A stretch of DNA of 44,314 bases, taken from NCBI GenBank assembly GCA_946631935.1, contig CAMPAP010000098.1:1-44314 (forward strand), read 5' to 3'. The notes under the pieces are model-generated. The model did no database searches and was not told where the DNA came from. It saw only the letters and a list, made by a program, of their open reading frames with translations. Below are positions 16,093 through 25,184 of the stretch, in pieces. This DNA is from an uncultured Lachnospiraceae bacterium. Lineage in GTDB: Bacteria; Bacillota; Clostridia; Lachnospirales; Lachnospiraceae. A program made the translations under genes and the position numbers. Each line of letters begins with the position of its first letter. Position 1 is the first letter of the stretch.

Positions 16093-17352
16093 TCAGCCGA
16101 AATTAACCTTGCTTATATATTCAAGTATGCACTCTCTTGCAAGTATAAGTGCATTTGTCACGGAAAGTGAGCGTATCTTGTTCCTGTTACCGGAGAATTT
16201 AAACTCCTTTACCTTTATCTTTCCTTTTACGTTACAGGCAATATACACAAGACCTACGGGCTTTTCCTCGGTACCGCCTGTGGGACCCGCTATTCCCGTC
16301 ACGGATAAGCAGACATCTGACTTTGTGAGAGCCGCTCCGCCTTTTGCCATCTCCGTGGCAACCTGTTTGGAAACTGCACCGTACTTATCAAGAGTACCTT
16401 TTTTTACGCCTACAAGTCTTCTCTTGGACTTATTTGAATAAGTCGTCAGTCCGCACTTAAACACATCGGATGCCCCGCTCTCAGAGACGATACGGCCGCT
16501 GAGCAGACCTCCGGTACAGGACTCCACCGTTGAGACGGTCATCTTGTTTGCAAGAAGCAGATCAATGACGGATCTTTCAAGAGTAACATCTTCTTCCGTT
16601 GTATAGATATTGTCGGCAAAACGCTCCTTAAGCTCTTTAACGACAGGCTTTACCAGCTTTTTTGCCTCTTTTTCATCGGATGCTGATGCCGTGACTCTTA
16701 CATGGACTTCGCCGGTCTTTGCATACGTTGCGATGGTGGGATTGGTCTGGGCGTCGATCATATCCTTGATCTGAGTCTCCACCAGGCTTTCGCCGACGCC
16801 CACGATCTTAACGGTCTTGGAGATCAAAACCCTGTCACAAAGTCCGTTCAGATAGGGAATGATGCTGTTTTCAAACATGGGCTCAAGCTCTCCGGGAGGG
16901 CCGGGGAGCAGGATGTACTTACAGTTTTTGGTATCTACGATGATACCGGGGGCGGTGCCGTTAGGGTTTTCAACGGCAGAAGAACCCTTGGGAACAAGGG
17001 CCTGCTTCCAGTTATTCTCGGTGGGCTTTATGCCTCTTTTTTCAAAATATGCGGCAATGGCTTTTCTGCTTGCCTTATCTTCAACAAGAGGAAGCCCGCA
17101 GAATTCGGCAACTGCCTCCTTGGTCATATCATCTTCAGTGGGGCCGAGTCCGCCGGAAAGTATTATGATATCGCATCTTGAAGAGCTTTCGGAAAGCTGC
17201 TCTTTCAGGCGCTTCATATTGTCCCCGACAACGCACTGGCGAAAACAGTCAATTCCTATGGCAGACAGCCGCTCGGAAATAAAAGCGGCATTTGTATTGA
17301 CTATATTCCCGAGTAAAAGCTCCGTTCCGACGCAGATGATCTCAGCATTCAT
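16093..17352 (-). CDS. cinA: CinA family protein (nicotinamide-nucleotide amidohydrolase type)
   Basis: A two-domain protein. The N-terminal MoaB/MogA-like domain (MNAEIICVGTELLLGN at 1-16, LSGGLGPTEDDMT near 64-76) is joined to a C-terminal CinA domain (TVESCTGGLLSGRI near 280-293, CLSVTGIAGPTGGTEEKPVG near 350-370) of the NMN deamidase family. The length of 419 residues is standard. Its ATG overlaps the pgsA stop as ATGA. The order pgsA-cinA-recA is the familiar Firmicute arrangement, although recA here has its own SOS promoter. Confidence 0.95.
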   Translation of the reverse strand: MNAEIICVGTELLLGNIVNTNAAFISERLSAIGIDCFRQCVVGDNMKRLKEQLSESSSRCDIIILSGGLGPTEDDMTKEAVAEFCGLPLVEDKASRKAIAAYFEKRGIKPTENNWKQALVPKGSSAVENPNGTAPGIIVDTKNCKYILLPGPPGELEPMFENSIIPYLNGLCDRVLISKTVKIVGVGESLVETQIKDMIDAQTNPTIATYAKTGEVHVRVTASASDEKEAKKLVKPVVKELKERFADNIYTTEEDVTLERSVIDLLLANKMTVSTVESCTGGLLSGRIVSESGASDVFKCGLTTYSNKSKRRLVGVKKGTLDKYGAVSKQVATEMAKGGAALTKSDVCLSVTGIAGPTGGTEEKPVGLVYIACNVKGKIKVKEFKFSGNRNKIRSLSVTNALILARECILEYISKVNFG

Positions 17353-17951
17353 TTAAGCACACCCCTGTTTTTATACAGATAATCGATAAGTGATATTACG
17401 GTAAGTATAAGAGCAATATACATGATCACATCAACAACAATAACCGGCATTCCCAGAAGGACCAGTATGGGTTCTACTATCATGAGGATGATCATAATCA
17501 TCTGGAAAGTGGTCTTAAACTTGCCCCAGTAGCTGGCTGCAATGACTGTTCCGCGTTCTGCGGCTATCAGTCTGAAACCGCTTATGATGAATTCTCTTGC
17601 AATGATGATTATGACGATCCAGGCAGGGATCCTTTTCATCTCGATAAGTGCGATCATTGCAGTACATACAAGCAGTTTATCCGCAAGAGGATCCATGAAT
17701 TTTCCGAAGGTCGTCACAAGTCCGTATCTTCTTGCTATCATCCCGTCAAGAAGATCTGTGAGGGAAGCGACTATAAAAATAAGATCAGCCACCACATCCG
17801 GGTAAAGAAGATTCGGTCCGAACAGCCCTTTCTGTCCGCCGATGAGAAGTATTGTAAAAGGAATTATAAGAATGACCCTGATGATCGTAAGAACATTGGG
17901 AACATTCAGGATGGAATTATTTTTGCTGTCCATATTTTTATCTTCACTCAT
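17349..17951 (-). CDS. pgsA: CDP-diacylglycerol-glycerol-3-phosphate 3-phosphatidyltransferase
   Basis: Makes phosphatidylglycerol phosphate from CDP-diacylglycerol in the membrane. The 200-residue protein begins its first helix with LNVPNVLTIIRVILIIP and has the CDP-alcohol phosphotransferase signature DLLDGMIARRYGLVTTFGKF followed by MDPLADK at about 65-93, with the conserved aspartates. The ATG at 17951 has GGAG nine bases upstream and overlaps the end of rimO by eight bases; a second ATG lies six codons inside. It is coupled to cinA by ATGA. Confidence 0.95.
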   Translation of the reverse strand: MSEDKNMDSKNNSILNVPNVLTIIRVILIIPFTILLIGGQKGLFGPNLLYPDVVADLIFIVASLTDLLDGMIARRYGLVTTFGKFMDPLADKLLVCTAMIALIEMKRIPAWIVIIIIAREFIISGFRLIAAERGTVIAASYWGKFKTTFQMIMIILMIVEPILVLLGMPVIVVDVIMYIALILTVISLIDYLYKNRGVLK

Positions 17952-19287
17952 TTATCATTTCTCCGAACAGGTCATATCCCCTGCTCTCCTTAACACGGGC
18001 CATTACCATGTCACCCGTCATAAGCTCTTTTCCGGATTCAAGGAAAATAAGCCCGTCAACGTCGGGAGCGTCCCTGTATGTACGTCCCACATACACTCCC
18101 TCATCCGGCAAAAAACCTTCGATTATGACTTCAAGCTTTTCGCCTATGTGGGAATCGTTAAGATCAAATATCACGGCCTGCTGAAGTTCCATCAGTTCAT
18201 CACGTCTGAAAGCGGCAGTTTCCCTGGGAACCTGATCTTCAAAATCAGCAGAAGGAGTTTCCTCTTCACGTGAATAAGTAAATACTCCGAGCCTTTCGAA
18301 TTCGTATTCATTTACGAATCTGTAAAGCTCTTCGTAATCTTCCTGCGTCTCTCCGGGAAAACCTGTTATAAGCGATGTTCTGAGGGCAATGCCCGGGACC
18401 TTTTCCCTTAGTTTTTTTATAAGTGCTTCGATGGAGGCCCTGGTGGTCCTTCTTCCCATTTTGGCAAGGACTCTGTCACTGCAGTGCTGGATGGGAATAT
18501 CAAGATATTTGCATACCTTTTCTTCAGAGGCCATCATTTCGATAAACTCATCATCGATCTCTTCCGGATAAGCATAGAGGATCCTGATCCATCTGATGCC
18601 TTCTATGTCACACAGCTTTCCCACAAGTTCGGGAAGAGTCTTTTTCCCGTACAGATCCTTTCCGTAAACCGTGGTCTCCTGAGCTACAAGTATCAGTTCC
18701 TTGACTCCATTTTTTGCAAGCTGGGCAGCTTCATCAAGAAGTTCATCCATGGGGATGCTCCTGTAGGGACCTCTGAGACTGGGAATGATACAGTATGTGC
18801 ACCTTTTATCGCACCCTTCAGCGATCTTAAGGTAAGCGTAATGTCCGCCTGTGGTAAGACTTCTTAAGGGATTTGAATAAGGCTTTATATCAAGAGGATC
18901 GTATACGGACACGGCGCCTGTATCGGAAGCCTCATTTTCCAAAGCTTTATCAATGATACTGCCAAGCTTTCCAATGGACATGGTTCCCAGAATGATATCA
19001 ACTTCCGGGAATTCCGATGAGATCTCATCCTTATATCTTTGGGCAAGACATCCGCATACGACAAGAAGCTTAAGATGACCTTCCCTTTTTATGGCAGAGA
19101 GTCTTTCGATCTCTGCAATACTTTCTTCTTTCGCATCTCCTATAAAACAGCATGTGTTCAGGATGATGATATCCGCATCAGCTTCATCATCCGTAAATTC
19201 GTGACCGCGCGAAAAAAGGATCCCGAGCATTTTTTCGGAATCAACAAGATTCTTATCGCATCCTAATGAGATCAAAAATATCTTCAA
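17944..19287 (-). CDS. rimO: Ribosomal protein S12 methylthiotransferase
   Basis: A radical SAM enzyme that methylthiolates an aspartate of ribosomal protein S12. The 447-residue protein has an N-terminal UPF0004 domain (FLISLGCDKNLVDSEKML at 4-21, LNTCCFIGDAKEES near 46-59), the radical SAM cluster motif in EGCDKRCTYCIIP near 157-169, and a C-terminal TRAM domain. The start codon is TTG (19285-19287), with GGATGA upstream; no in-frame ATG precedes it, and the family N-terminus begins exactly here. It lies 22 bases after rpoZ. Confidence 0.95.
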   Translation of the reverse strand: MKIFLISLGCDKNLVDSEKMLGILFSRGHEFTDDEADADIIILNTCCFIGDAKEESIAEIERLSAIKREGHLKLLVVCGCLAQRYKDEISSEFPEVDIILGTMSIGKLGSIIDKALENEASDTGAVSVYDPLDIKPYSNPLRSLTTGGHYAYLKIAEGCDKRCTYCIIPSLRGPYRSIPMDELLDEAAQLAKNGVKELILVAQETTVYGKDLYGKKTLPELVGKLCDIEGIRWIRILYAYPEEIDDEFIEMMASEEKVCKYLDIPIQHCSDRVLAKMGRRTTRASIEALIKKLREKVPGIALRTSLITGFPGETQEDYEELYRFVNEYEFERLGVFTYSREEETPSADFEDQVPRETAAFRRDELMELQQAVIFDLNDSHIGEKLEVIIEGFLPDEGVYVGRTYRDAPDVDGLIFLESGKELMTGDMVMARVKESRGYDLFGEMINE

Positions 19288-19309
19288 GATATGATCATCC
19301 GTCTGTCAG

Positions 19310-19552
19310 TTACTGGTTATCGGAAACAGAAGGAAGAATATGGACCTGTCCTTCGTAAAGCTCTTCAACCGCAACAGAAAGAGGCTTGTCATCGGGATTT
19401 CCCGCAAGACGGTCGTCACCGGATACGATCTGGCGTGCACGCTTTGCCGAAGCCATAACGATGGAATAACGGCTCTGGACGATCTCCTCGCCTTCGGGAG
19501 CATCCGAGTTAACGGCATCCATCATGTCTACATAAGAGGGATGTAACATCAT
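19310..19552 (-). CDS. rpoZ: RNA polymerase omega subunit
   Basis: A small subunit that stabilises RNA polymerase. The chosen ATG at 19552 gives 80 residues starting MMLHPSYVDMMDAVN, with AGGA eight bases upstream; the frame opens 13 codons earlier, which would be unusual for the family. The segment SRYSIVMASAKRARQIVSG matches the conserved core, and the KPLSVAVEEL stretch follows. It lies 47 bases after gmk, the usual partner. Confidence 0.92.
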   Translation of the reverse strand: MMLHPSYVDMMDAVNSDAPEGEEIVQSRYSIVMASAKRARQIVSGDDRLAGNPDDKPLSVAVEELYEGQVHILPSVSDNQ

Positions 19553-19599
19553 AATAAAAATCCTTTCCGCCGAAAAACGGCCAACTGCCATATGGCAGG

Positions 19600-20223
19600 T
19601 TATTTGTGATATTTTTTAAGATCTTCTTTGAGACTTTCCGTAAAAGCTTTTACCCTGACGGGCTCTCTTTTAGCACTTTCAATGGTCTCTAAGACATCTT
19701 CAACACATCTGTCAAGATCGTCATTTACGATCACAAAGTCATATTCATCAATACCTGCAGCTTCCTCATAGGCTCTCGAAAGTCTGCCTGCAATGACATC
19801 ATCTGTCTCAGTGCCTCTGTCCTTAAGTCTTCTTTCAAGCTCCTCAGCCGTCGGAGGAGTGATAAAAAGAAGAACGCTTTCCGGATATATCTTTTTTATG
19901 TTCATGGCACCCTGGATCTCTATCTCAAGGATGACATTTTTGCCTTCATTAATCTTCTGTTCAACATATGCCCTGGGAGTTCCGTAATAGTTACCGACAA
20001 ACTCGGCATACTCCACAAATCCGTTCTCTTTGATGGTCTGTTCGAACTTTTCCCGGGTAACGAAAAAATAATCCTTTCCTTCAACCTCACCGGGTCTCGG
20101 ATTTCTGGTAGTCATGGAAACAGAAAGGCAGTAGTCGCTGCTTTTTTCAAGAATCTTTTTGACCACGGTACCCTTGCCCGCACCGGAAAAACCGGATATC
20201 ACGACTAAAATTCCTTTTTCCAT
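19600..20223 (-). CDS. gmk: Guanylate kinase
   Basis: Phosphorylates GMP to GDP. The 207-residue protein has the P-loop GFSGAGKGT at about 11-19, the GMP-binding SMTTRNPRPGEVEGKDYFF at about 37-55 and the lid region RRLKDRGTE. A GGGAG precedes the ATG. It lies only 42 bases after yicC; the small gene remA, which sits here in Bacillus and many Clostridia, is missing. Confidence 0.97.
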   Translation of the reverse strand: MEKGILVVISGFSGAGKGTVVKKILEKSSDYCLSVSMTTRNPRPGEVEGKDYFFVTREKFEQTIKENGFVEYAEFVGNYYGTPRAYVEQKINEGKNVILEIEIQGAMNIKKIYPESVLLFITPPTAEELERRLKDRGTETDDVIAGRLSRAYEEAAGIDEYDFVIVNDDLDRCVEDVLETIESAKREPVRVKAFTESLKEDLKKYHK

Positions 20224-20265
20224 AATCTGTTCTCCCGTTTATTTAATGACCTTTACGCAAATGCA

Positions 20266-21144
20266 TCACTCGATGTTCTGTATCTGCTCCCTGATCTTTT
20301 CAATCTCCGTCTTTAACTCGATACCCTTATTTGATATCTCAAGATCCGTGGTCTTCGAAAGAGTTGTATTGGCTTCCCTGTTCATTTCCTGGGCAATGAA
20401 ATCAAGCTTTCTTCCAACATCCGAATCCTTGGAAAGTTCGCTCTTCATGGACATGATATGGGAGGAAAGTCTTACGATCTCCTCATCCACGCAGATCTTG
20501 TCTGCAAAAACCGTTACCTCAGTAAGGAGCCTTCCCTCATCCGGAGTATTGTCTCCTAAGATCTCTTTGACCCTTGCATATATCTTCTCCCTGTATTCAT
20601 CAACGATCTTCGGAGAACGTTCTTTTATGAATTCCACTATATCAAGAAGATTGTCAAGCTTGGCATTAAGATCTTTGACAAGATTCTCTCCCTCTGCTTT
20701 TCTGGTCTCCACAATCTTCAGGCACGCCTGATCAACAGCTTCCTTAAGACCTGCCCAGAGTTCATCCTCATCATCTTCTTCGCCGATAACTTCGAAAACA
20801 TCGGGGAAGCCTGCAAGTCTTGTAGCCCTGAGGTCATTTTCCAATGAAAAATCTTCAGATATCTCTTTGATGAAAGAAACATATTTTGATGCAAGTTCCT
20901 TATTGTACTTAAGATCGGCTCCGGACTCGGACAGATTCTCGAAGGATATATAAACATCCACCTTTCCTCTTTTGAGGTAGTTCTTGATCTCGGCCCTTAC
21001 ATTTCCTTCCAAAGATGCAAGTACTCTGGGCATCTTAACGGAAAGATCAAGATATCTGTGATTTACCGACTTAAGTTCAACAGTGTATTTCCTGTCATTT
21101 TTAGTGACTTCGGCTCTTCCGAAGCCTGTCATTGATCTGACCAT
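20266..21144 (-). CDS. YicC family endoribonuclease-like protein
   Basis: YicC proteins (YicC-N and DUF1732 domains) are RNA-binding stress-related proteins, and the family includes endoribonucleases. The ATG at 21144 with GGAG six bases upstream gives 292 residues beginning MVRSMTGFGRAEV, the hallmark start; the frame extends 18 codons further without support. The C-terminal DUF1732 segment GRKLDFIAQEMNREANTTLS and KTTDLEISNKGIELKTEIEK is clear. It heads a yicC-gmk-rpoZ-rimO-pgsA-cinA run behind a likely sigma-A promoter. Confidence 0.93.
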   Translation of the reverse strand: MVRSMTGFGRAEVTKNDRKYTVELKSVNHRYLDLSVKMPRVLASLEGNVRAEIKNYLKRGKVDVYISFENLSESGADLKYNKELASKYVSFIKEISEDFSLENDLRATRLAGFPDVFEVIGEEDDEDELWAGLKEAVDQACLKIVETRKAEGENLVKDLNAKLDNLLDIVEFIKERSPKIVDEYREKIYARVKEILGDNTPDEGRLLTEVTVFADKICVDEEIVRLSSHIMSMKSELSKDSDVGRKLDFIAQEMNREANTTLSKTTDLEISNKGIELKTEIEKIREQIQNIE

Positions 21145-21183
21145 ATCATTCTCCGAAAATGTTTTTAAAAGCAGATATGTGCT

Positions 21184-21211
21184 TATATAAGATACCACAA
21201 TCGGCGGGCAA
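21184..21211 (-). promoter_or_regulatory. Probable sigma-A promoter of yicC run
   Basis: TTGCCC (21206-21211) and TATATA (21184-21189) with a 16-base spacer on the minus strand, about 40 bases before the yicC ATG. Confidence 0.5.
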
Positions 21212-21223
21212 ACGCAAAAAAGG

Positions 21224-22990
21224 TTAAGTATCCTTTACTTCTTTCAGACCGCTTATATCAGGCGCAATGGTCATGGAATAATTCGTATAATAGACAACAA
21301 ATCCCGGCTTCGCTCCGGAAGGCTTTTTTACCTCTTTTTTGAGGACATAGTCTATATCAACCTTACTCTGCTCCCTGCCTGCGGAATAATATGCCGCAAG
21401 AGAAGCCGCTTCTTCAAATGCCCTGTCCGGAAGTTCCTCTCCCGCTTCCTTTACTTTAAGCACCACATGGGATCCGGGGATCTTCTTTGCATGGAACCAC
21501 CAGTCAGCCCCCACAGCCATTTTAAAAGTAAGCCTGTCATTCTGAAGATTGTTTTTCCCCACATATATATCATATCCGTCGGATGAGATATAGTGAAGGG
21601 GTTCGCCTTTAAGACTGACCTTCTTTCCCTTGGGGGCGTATTCCCTGATATATCCTTCATCGGCAAGTTCACGTCTGATCCAGGACAGATCCTCCTCGTT
21701 TTCTGCAAGCAGGATACTTGTAAGTACAGAGTCTAAGTGCCTTATCCTTGCCTTAACATTTTCAGTCTGAACCTGCAGGGCTTCCGCAGTACGTTTAAGC
21801 TTTGTATATCTGTCAAAATACTTTACGGCATTTTCAGATGCCGAAAGCTCCTTATCAATGGGAATGGTCTCTTTTTCATTCGTATAATAATTGTCACAGA
21901 CTAATTTATCTTCCCCGCCTTTAAGCATATATCCGTATGCGTTCAGAAGCTCTCCCCAAATGCGGTATTTATCACGGCCTTCAGTTTTTTTAAGAAGCCT
22001 CAGCTGCTCATCAAGAGTATGCGAATCCCTTTCAATGATATTTTTGACGACCTTCTTAAGGTCCTGGGACTTCTGGTTCATCCTGACGCTTTGCTGCTTT
22101 TCGCAGTAATATTTTTCAAGGACTTCGGACATGGATGAAAAAGACCTGACTTCGTCATCTTCTCCTGCATACAGGGTAAGATCAAATGCCGCATATTCCT
22201 GTGGCTTTGAATGAGAATATGCAATACAGGGAGAAAAAGAACCTGAAGCGATCATATCCTTAAATTCGCACAGCTTTTTCGAAACCTTTAAAAGCGTATC
22301 CTCCGTAAGCGACTGAACCGGAGCATCCGCATCGGCTCCTGCCCTGAAAGCGGCTTCACTTGCGGCAAGAGGAGAAAAACCGGTAAATGAAGAATATATG
22401 CCCTTGAATAAAGGCCCCGGATATTTTACGAGGATATCCTTTATCTCATCTTCCGAAAGGGTAGTGATATCCGATTTTTCCATGGTGTTTGGAATAAAAT
22501 ATTCTCTTCCGGGAAGAACCTCCCTGACGGAGCTTACGGCAAAAGAGACATGCTTTATGGAATCTATTATCCTTTCAGTCCCGTTATCATCCTCAGTCAG
22601 GATGATATTTGAATGCTTGCCCATGATTTCCGTAACAAGACTTATCCTCTTTACATCTCCCATTTCATCCAGGTGTTCCGCATCTATCCTTATGACCCTT
22701 TCAAGTCCCTGTCCGTGCACGCTTATTATGCGTCCGCCCTGCAGACGCTTTCTTAAAACCATGCAGAAATTTGGAGCGTTAAGAGGAGATTTTTTTGAAC
22801 TTTCGGTAATGTAAACAAGAGGAAGTGATGCATCCGCACTGAGCATCACCTTAAGATTGCCTTCCGGTGTATTGACCGTAATGAAAAGCTCATCGTTTTC
22901 AGGCTGTGAGATCTTGGAGATCCTGCCGCCGGAAAGCCTTCTGTTAAGTTCACAGCAAAGCGCTGCAGTGGTTATTCCATCAAATGCCAT
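21224..22990 (-). CDS. rqcH: Rqc2/RqcH-type ribosome quality control factor (NFACT protein)
   Basis: Binds obstructed 50S subunits carrying peptidyl-tRNA and recruits alanyl-tRNA to add C-terminal alanine tails that mark the peptide for degradation; older annotations call it fibronectin-binding protein. The 588-residue protein starts MAFDGITTAALCCELNRRLS, the standard NFACT-N opening, has a central coiled coil (about 270-440), and ends with the NFACT-R domain: YDIYVGKNNLQND and WWFHAKKIPGSHVVLK near 490-525. It lies 18 bases downstream of the flippase gene and shares its transcript. Confidence 0.93.
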   Translation of the reverse strand: MAFDGITTAALCCELNRRLSGGRISKISQPENDELFITVNTPEGNLKVMLSADASLPLVYITESSKKSPLNAPNFCMVLRKRLQGGRIISVHGQGLERVIRIDAEHLDEMGDVKRISLVTEIMGKHSNIILTEDDNGTERIIDSIKHVSFAVSSVREVLPGREYFIPNTMEKSDITTLSEDEIKDILVKYPGPLFKGIYSSFTGFSPLAASEAAFRAGADADAPVQSLTEDTLLKVSKKLCEFKDMIASGSFSPCIAYSHSKPQEYAAFDLTLYAGEDDEVRSFSSMSEVLEKYYCEKQQSVRMNQKSQDLKKVVKNIIERDSHTLDEQLRLLKKTEGRDKYRIWGELLNAYGYMLKGGEDKLVCDNYYTNEKETIPIDKELSASENAVKYFDRYTKLKRTAEALQVQTENVKARIRHLDSVLTSILLAENEEDLSWIRRELADEGYIREYAPKGKKVSLKGEPLHYISSDGYDIYVGKNNLQNDRLTFKMAVGADWWFHAKKIPGSHVVLKVKEAGEELPDRAFEEAASLAAYYSAGREQSKVDIDYVLKKEVKKPSGAKPGFVVYYTNYSMTIAPDISGLKEVKDT

Positions 22991-23008
22991 GGGAAAAAAT
23001 AAATCCTT

Positions 23009-24679
23009 TTAAATGAGATGAATCGTTTTAAATATCTTAACAATGAGACCTCCTGCGGGAAGCCTTCTAAGCTCCCTTTCCGTGATCCCCTTAAACAGTA
23101 CAAGAAGGACAAAATACAAAGGAACGGCCACGGCAAGTGCCGGAAGGACCGCTATCCTTTCGTTTGGCACGGCAAGGAGCATCAGTGCATACACGCCGTA
23201 AGAAACAAGGCTCATTAAAACCGAGCATACAAAAGGAATGATAAAAGTCTTTTTTATCTCCTGCACATAACCTATGGCACGCCTTACAGCCATCTGGTTC
23301 AAAACGGCCATAACCCCCGCATAGAAAGTATATGAGATCGCAACCGCAAAAACATCAAGCCCCGTGAATCTCAAAAGCACAAGGAGCAGCGCAGTCTGAA
23401 GCACAAGAGCTATCAGTGCGTTAATGATGGGAGTGTTGAGTTTTCCTATGGACTGAAGGATCGACGAATTTAAAGTGGAAAGTGCTATCAGTACAACACT
23501 TACGCAAAGAGCCATCAGGCAGTGGGATCCAAGGGCAATATTCGGTCTGGTATTTGGGAAAAGAAGGAGCATTACGGGAGAAGCAAAGGTGAAGATCCCC
23601 ACAGCGCAGGGTATGGATATCACCATGGTACTCTTTACTCCAAGCCCTATCCTTCTTGATGCAGACTCCGTATCCTTAGAAGCCATGAATCCGGCGATCT
23701 GCGGTATCATTGTAGCCGCCATTGCAGAAGAAAAAGCGATGGGGATATTTGAAATAACCTGAGCCTTGCCGGAAAAGATCCCCCAGTGGGAAGTTGCAAC
23801 AACCTGGGGAACATTCCTCCACACAGGATACAAAGTAACAAAGATCTTGTTGTTAATGGGGGCAAATATATTATAGACGGCCGTGGAAAGAATAAAAGGA
23901 GTAACAACTCCCGTGATGGATCTGAAGATATCAATGTATCCCACTATATCCGCACTGAAATCATTTTCAGCTCTTTCAATAAGTTCCTTCCTGTTGACAA
24001 AATAAACAAACGCCATAAAGACAAGGGCCGCAACAACGCCAAGTCCGGTGCCTAATGCGCTTCCCTGGGCTCCTCTAACAGCCCTTAAAACCTGCGATGC
24101 TTCATCTGCAGGTTCTTCAAGGCTTCCCATGGATAATTTGATAAAAAGAGCGGCAGCTCCCACACTGACAACCGCATTTACTATCTGCTCAATAACCTGG
24201 GAAACAGAGGTCTGGGACATGGACCTGTGTGCCTGAAAATATCCCCTTATGACCCCGAGGATCCCATATATGAAAACAGTGGGTGCAAATACCTTAAGAA
24301 CAGGGACCGCCGCCTCTTCAACAAAAAGAGGTGCGCCAAAATACAAAACAAGGGAAGAAGCGCTTCCTACAATGATGACATACCCCATAGAACCCAGGAA
24401 AAGCCTGTGAGCATTCCTGTATTCCTTAAGAGCAAGCTTGCCCGCTATGATCTTGGATATAGCAGATGGGATTGAGTATGAGGATATCAGAAGTATGATG
24501 GTGTAAAAAGCGTAGGCGGACTGATAATAACCAAGCCCAAGATCACCTATGATTTCGGACAGAGGGCTTCTGTACAAGAGCCCGATTATCCTGCTGACAA
24601 TACCCGCAACAGCCAGAAAAGACGCCTGTTTTACGAGATTATCATTTTTTTCGCTGTCCAAAAAAGAATTCCGCTTCAC
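23009..24679 (-). CDS. MurJ/SpoVB-family lipid-linked oligosaccharide flippase
   Basis: A polytopic membrane protein of the MOP exporter superfamily, 556 residues with about 14 hydrophobic helices. The N-terminus LVKQASFLAVAGIVSRIIGLLYRSPL and QSAYAFYTIILLISSYSIPSAISK resembles the YtgP/SpoVB branch, which includes lipid II flippases of Firmicutes. It probably moves lipid-linked cell wall precursors across the membrane; which precursor cannot be read. The start is GTG (24677-24679) with AGGA five bases upstream. It lies right after the HU terminator and before rqcH. Confidence 0.88.
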   Translation of the reverse strand: MKRNSFLDSEKNDNLVKQASFLAVAGIVSRIIGLLYRSPLSEIIGDLGLGYYQSAYAFYTIILLISSYSIPSAISKIIAGKLALKEYRNAHRLFLGSMGYVIIVGSASSLVLYFGAPLFVEEAAVPVLKVFAPTVFIYGILGVIRGYFQAHRSMSQTSVSQVIEQIVNAVVSVGAAALFIKLSMGSLEEPADEASQVLRAVRGAQGSALGTGLGVVAALVFMAFVYFVNRKELIERAENDFSADIVGYIDIFRSITGVVTPFILSTAVYNIFAPINNKIFVTLYPVWRNVPQVVATSHWGIFSGKAQVISNIPIAFSSAMAATMIPQIAGFMASKDTESASRRIGLGVKSTMVISIPCAVGIFTFASPVMLLLFPNTRPNIALGSHCLMALCVSVVLIALSTLNSSILQSIGKLNTPIINALIALVLQTALLLVLLRFTGLDVFAVAISYTFYAGVMAVLNQMAVRRAIGYVQEIKKTFIIPFVCSVLMSLVSYGVYALMLLAVPNERIAVLPALAVAVPLYFVLLVLFKGITERELRRLPAGGLIVKIFKTIHLI

Positions 24680-24723
24680 AACAATCCTGATAAAAAAAAA
24701 CAGATAAAAAAGAAAAGTTTACT

Positions 24724-24753
24724 AAAAAATAGGGCGAGGTCATGACCTCGCCC
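24724..24753 (-). terminator. Strong terminator after the HU gene
   Basis: A perfect 22-bp palindrome from GGGCGAGGTC (24732-24741) to GACCTCGCCC (24744-24753) is followed on the minus strand by TATTTTTTAG. It ends the HU transcript. Confidence 0.93.
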
Positions 24754-24771
24754 CCTAAAGATAAATCTTAA

Positions 24772-25056
24772 TTACTTCTTAGCGCCGTTTACAAGATCCT
24801 TAAGAGCCTTGCCTGCCTTGAACTTAGGAACGGTAGCTGCGGGAATCTTAATAGCTTCGCCGGTCTGAGGGTTCTTACCCTTACGAGCTGCTCTCTTGGA
24901 AGTCTCGAAGGTTCCGAAGCCAACAAGCTGAACCTTTCCCTTCTTCTTGAGCTCCTTGGAAACTGCATTGGTGAATGCTCTGAGAGCCTTGTCAGCGTCA
25001 ACCTTGGTAAGGCCTGCTTCCTTTGCGATTGCATCAACTAATTCTGTTCTGTTCAT
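24772..25056 (-). CDS. hup: HU family nucleoid protein
   Basis: A small DNA-bending chromosome protein. The 94-residue product begins MNRTELVDAIAKEAGLTK and contains LVGFGTFETSKRAARKGKNP near 44-63 and the arm end, typical of HU. It has its own promoter, an AGGAGG ribosome-binding site and a strong terminator, so it is a single-gene unit. A nine-base-pair inverted repeat lies in its leader. Confidence 0.96.
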   Translation of the reverse strand: MNRTELVDAIAKEAGLTKVDADKALRAFTNAVSKELKKKGKVQLVGFGTFETSKRAARKGKNPQTGEAIKIPAATVPKFKAGKALKDLVNGAKK

Positions 25057-25080
25057 GAAAAATTTCCTCCTGATAATTTT

Positions 25081-25103
25081 TGTTGTATTTCATTAATACA
25101 ACA
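25081..25103. promoter_or_regulatory. Inverted repeat in the HU leader
   Basis: TGTTGTATT (25081-25089) and AATACAACA (25095-25103) form a perfect nine-base-pair stem with a five-base loop, between the promoter and the ribosome-binding site. It may be an operator or an mRNA hairpin controlling stability or translation. Confidence 0.5.
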
Positions 25104-25108
25104 CAGAT

Positions 25109-25137
25109 ATAATAACTCAAAGCAGGGCTTTTATCAA
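25109..25137 (-). promoter_or_regulatory. Sigma-A promoter of the HU gene
   Basis: TTGATA (25132-25137) and TATTAT (25109-25114) with a 17-base spacer on the minus strand. Confidence 0.75.
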
Positions 25138-25184
25138 GTGTTTAAGCACATTTCTGTATGTTTTTTTTGACAACCTACAGGTAT

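Noticed and set aside
21224..22990. Adhesin (fibronectin-binding) role for the NFACT protein
   Set aside because: There is no signal peptide or anchor, and the NFACT-N, coiled-coil and NFACT-R layout fits the ribosome quality control factor.
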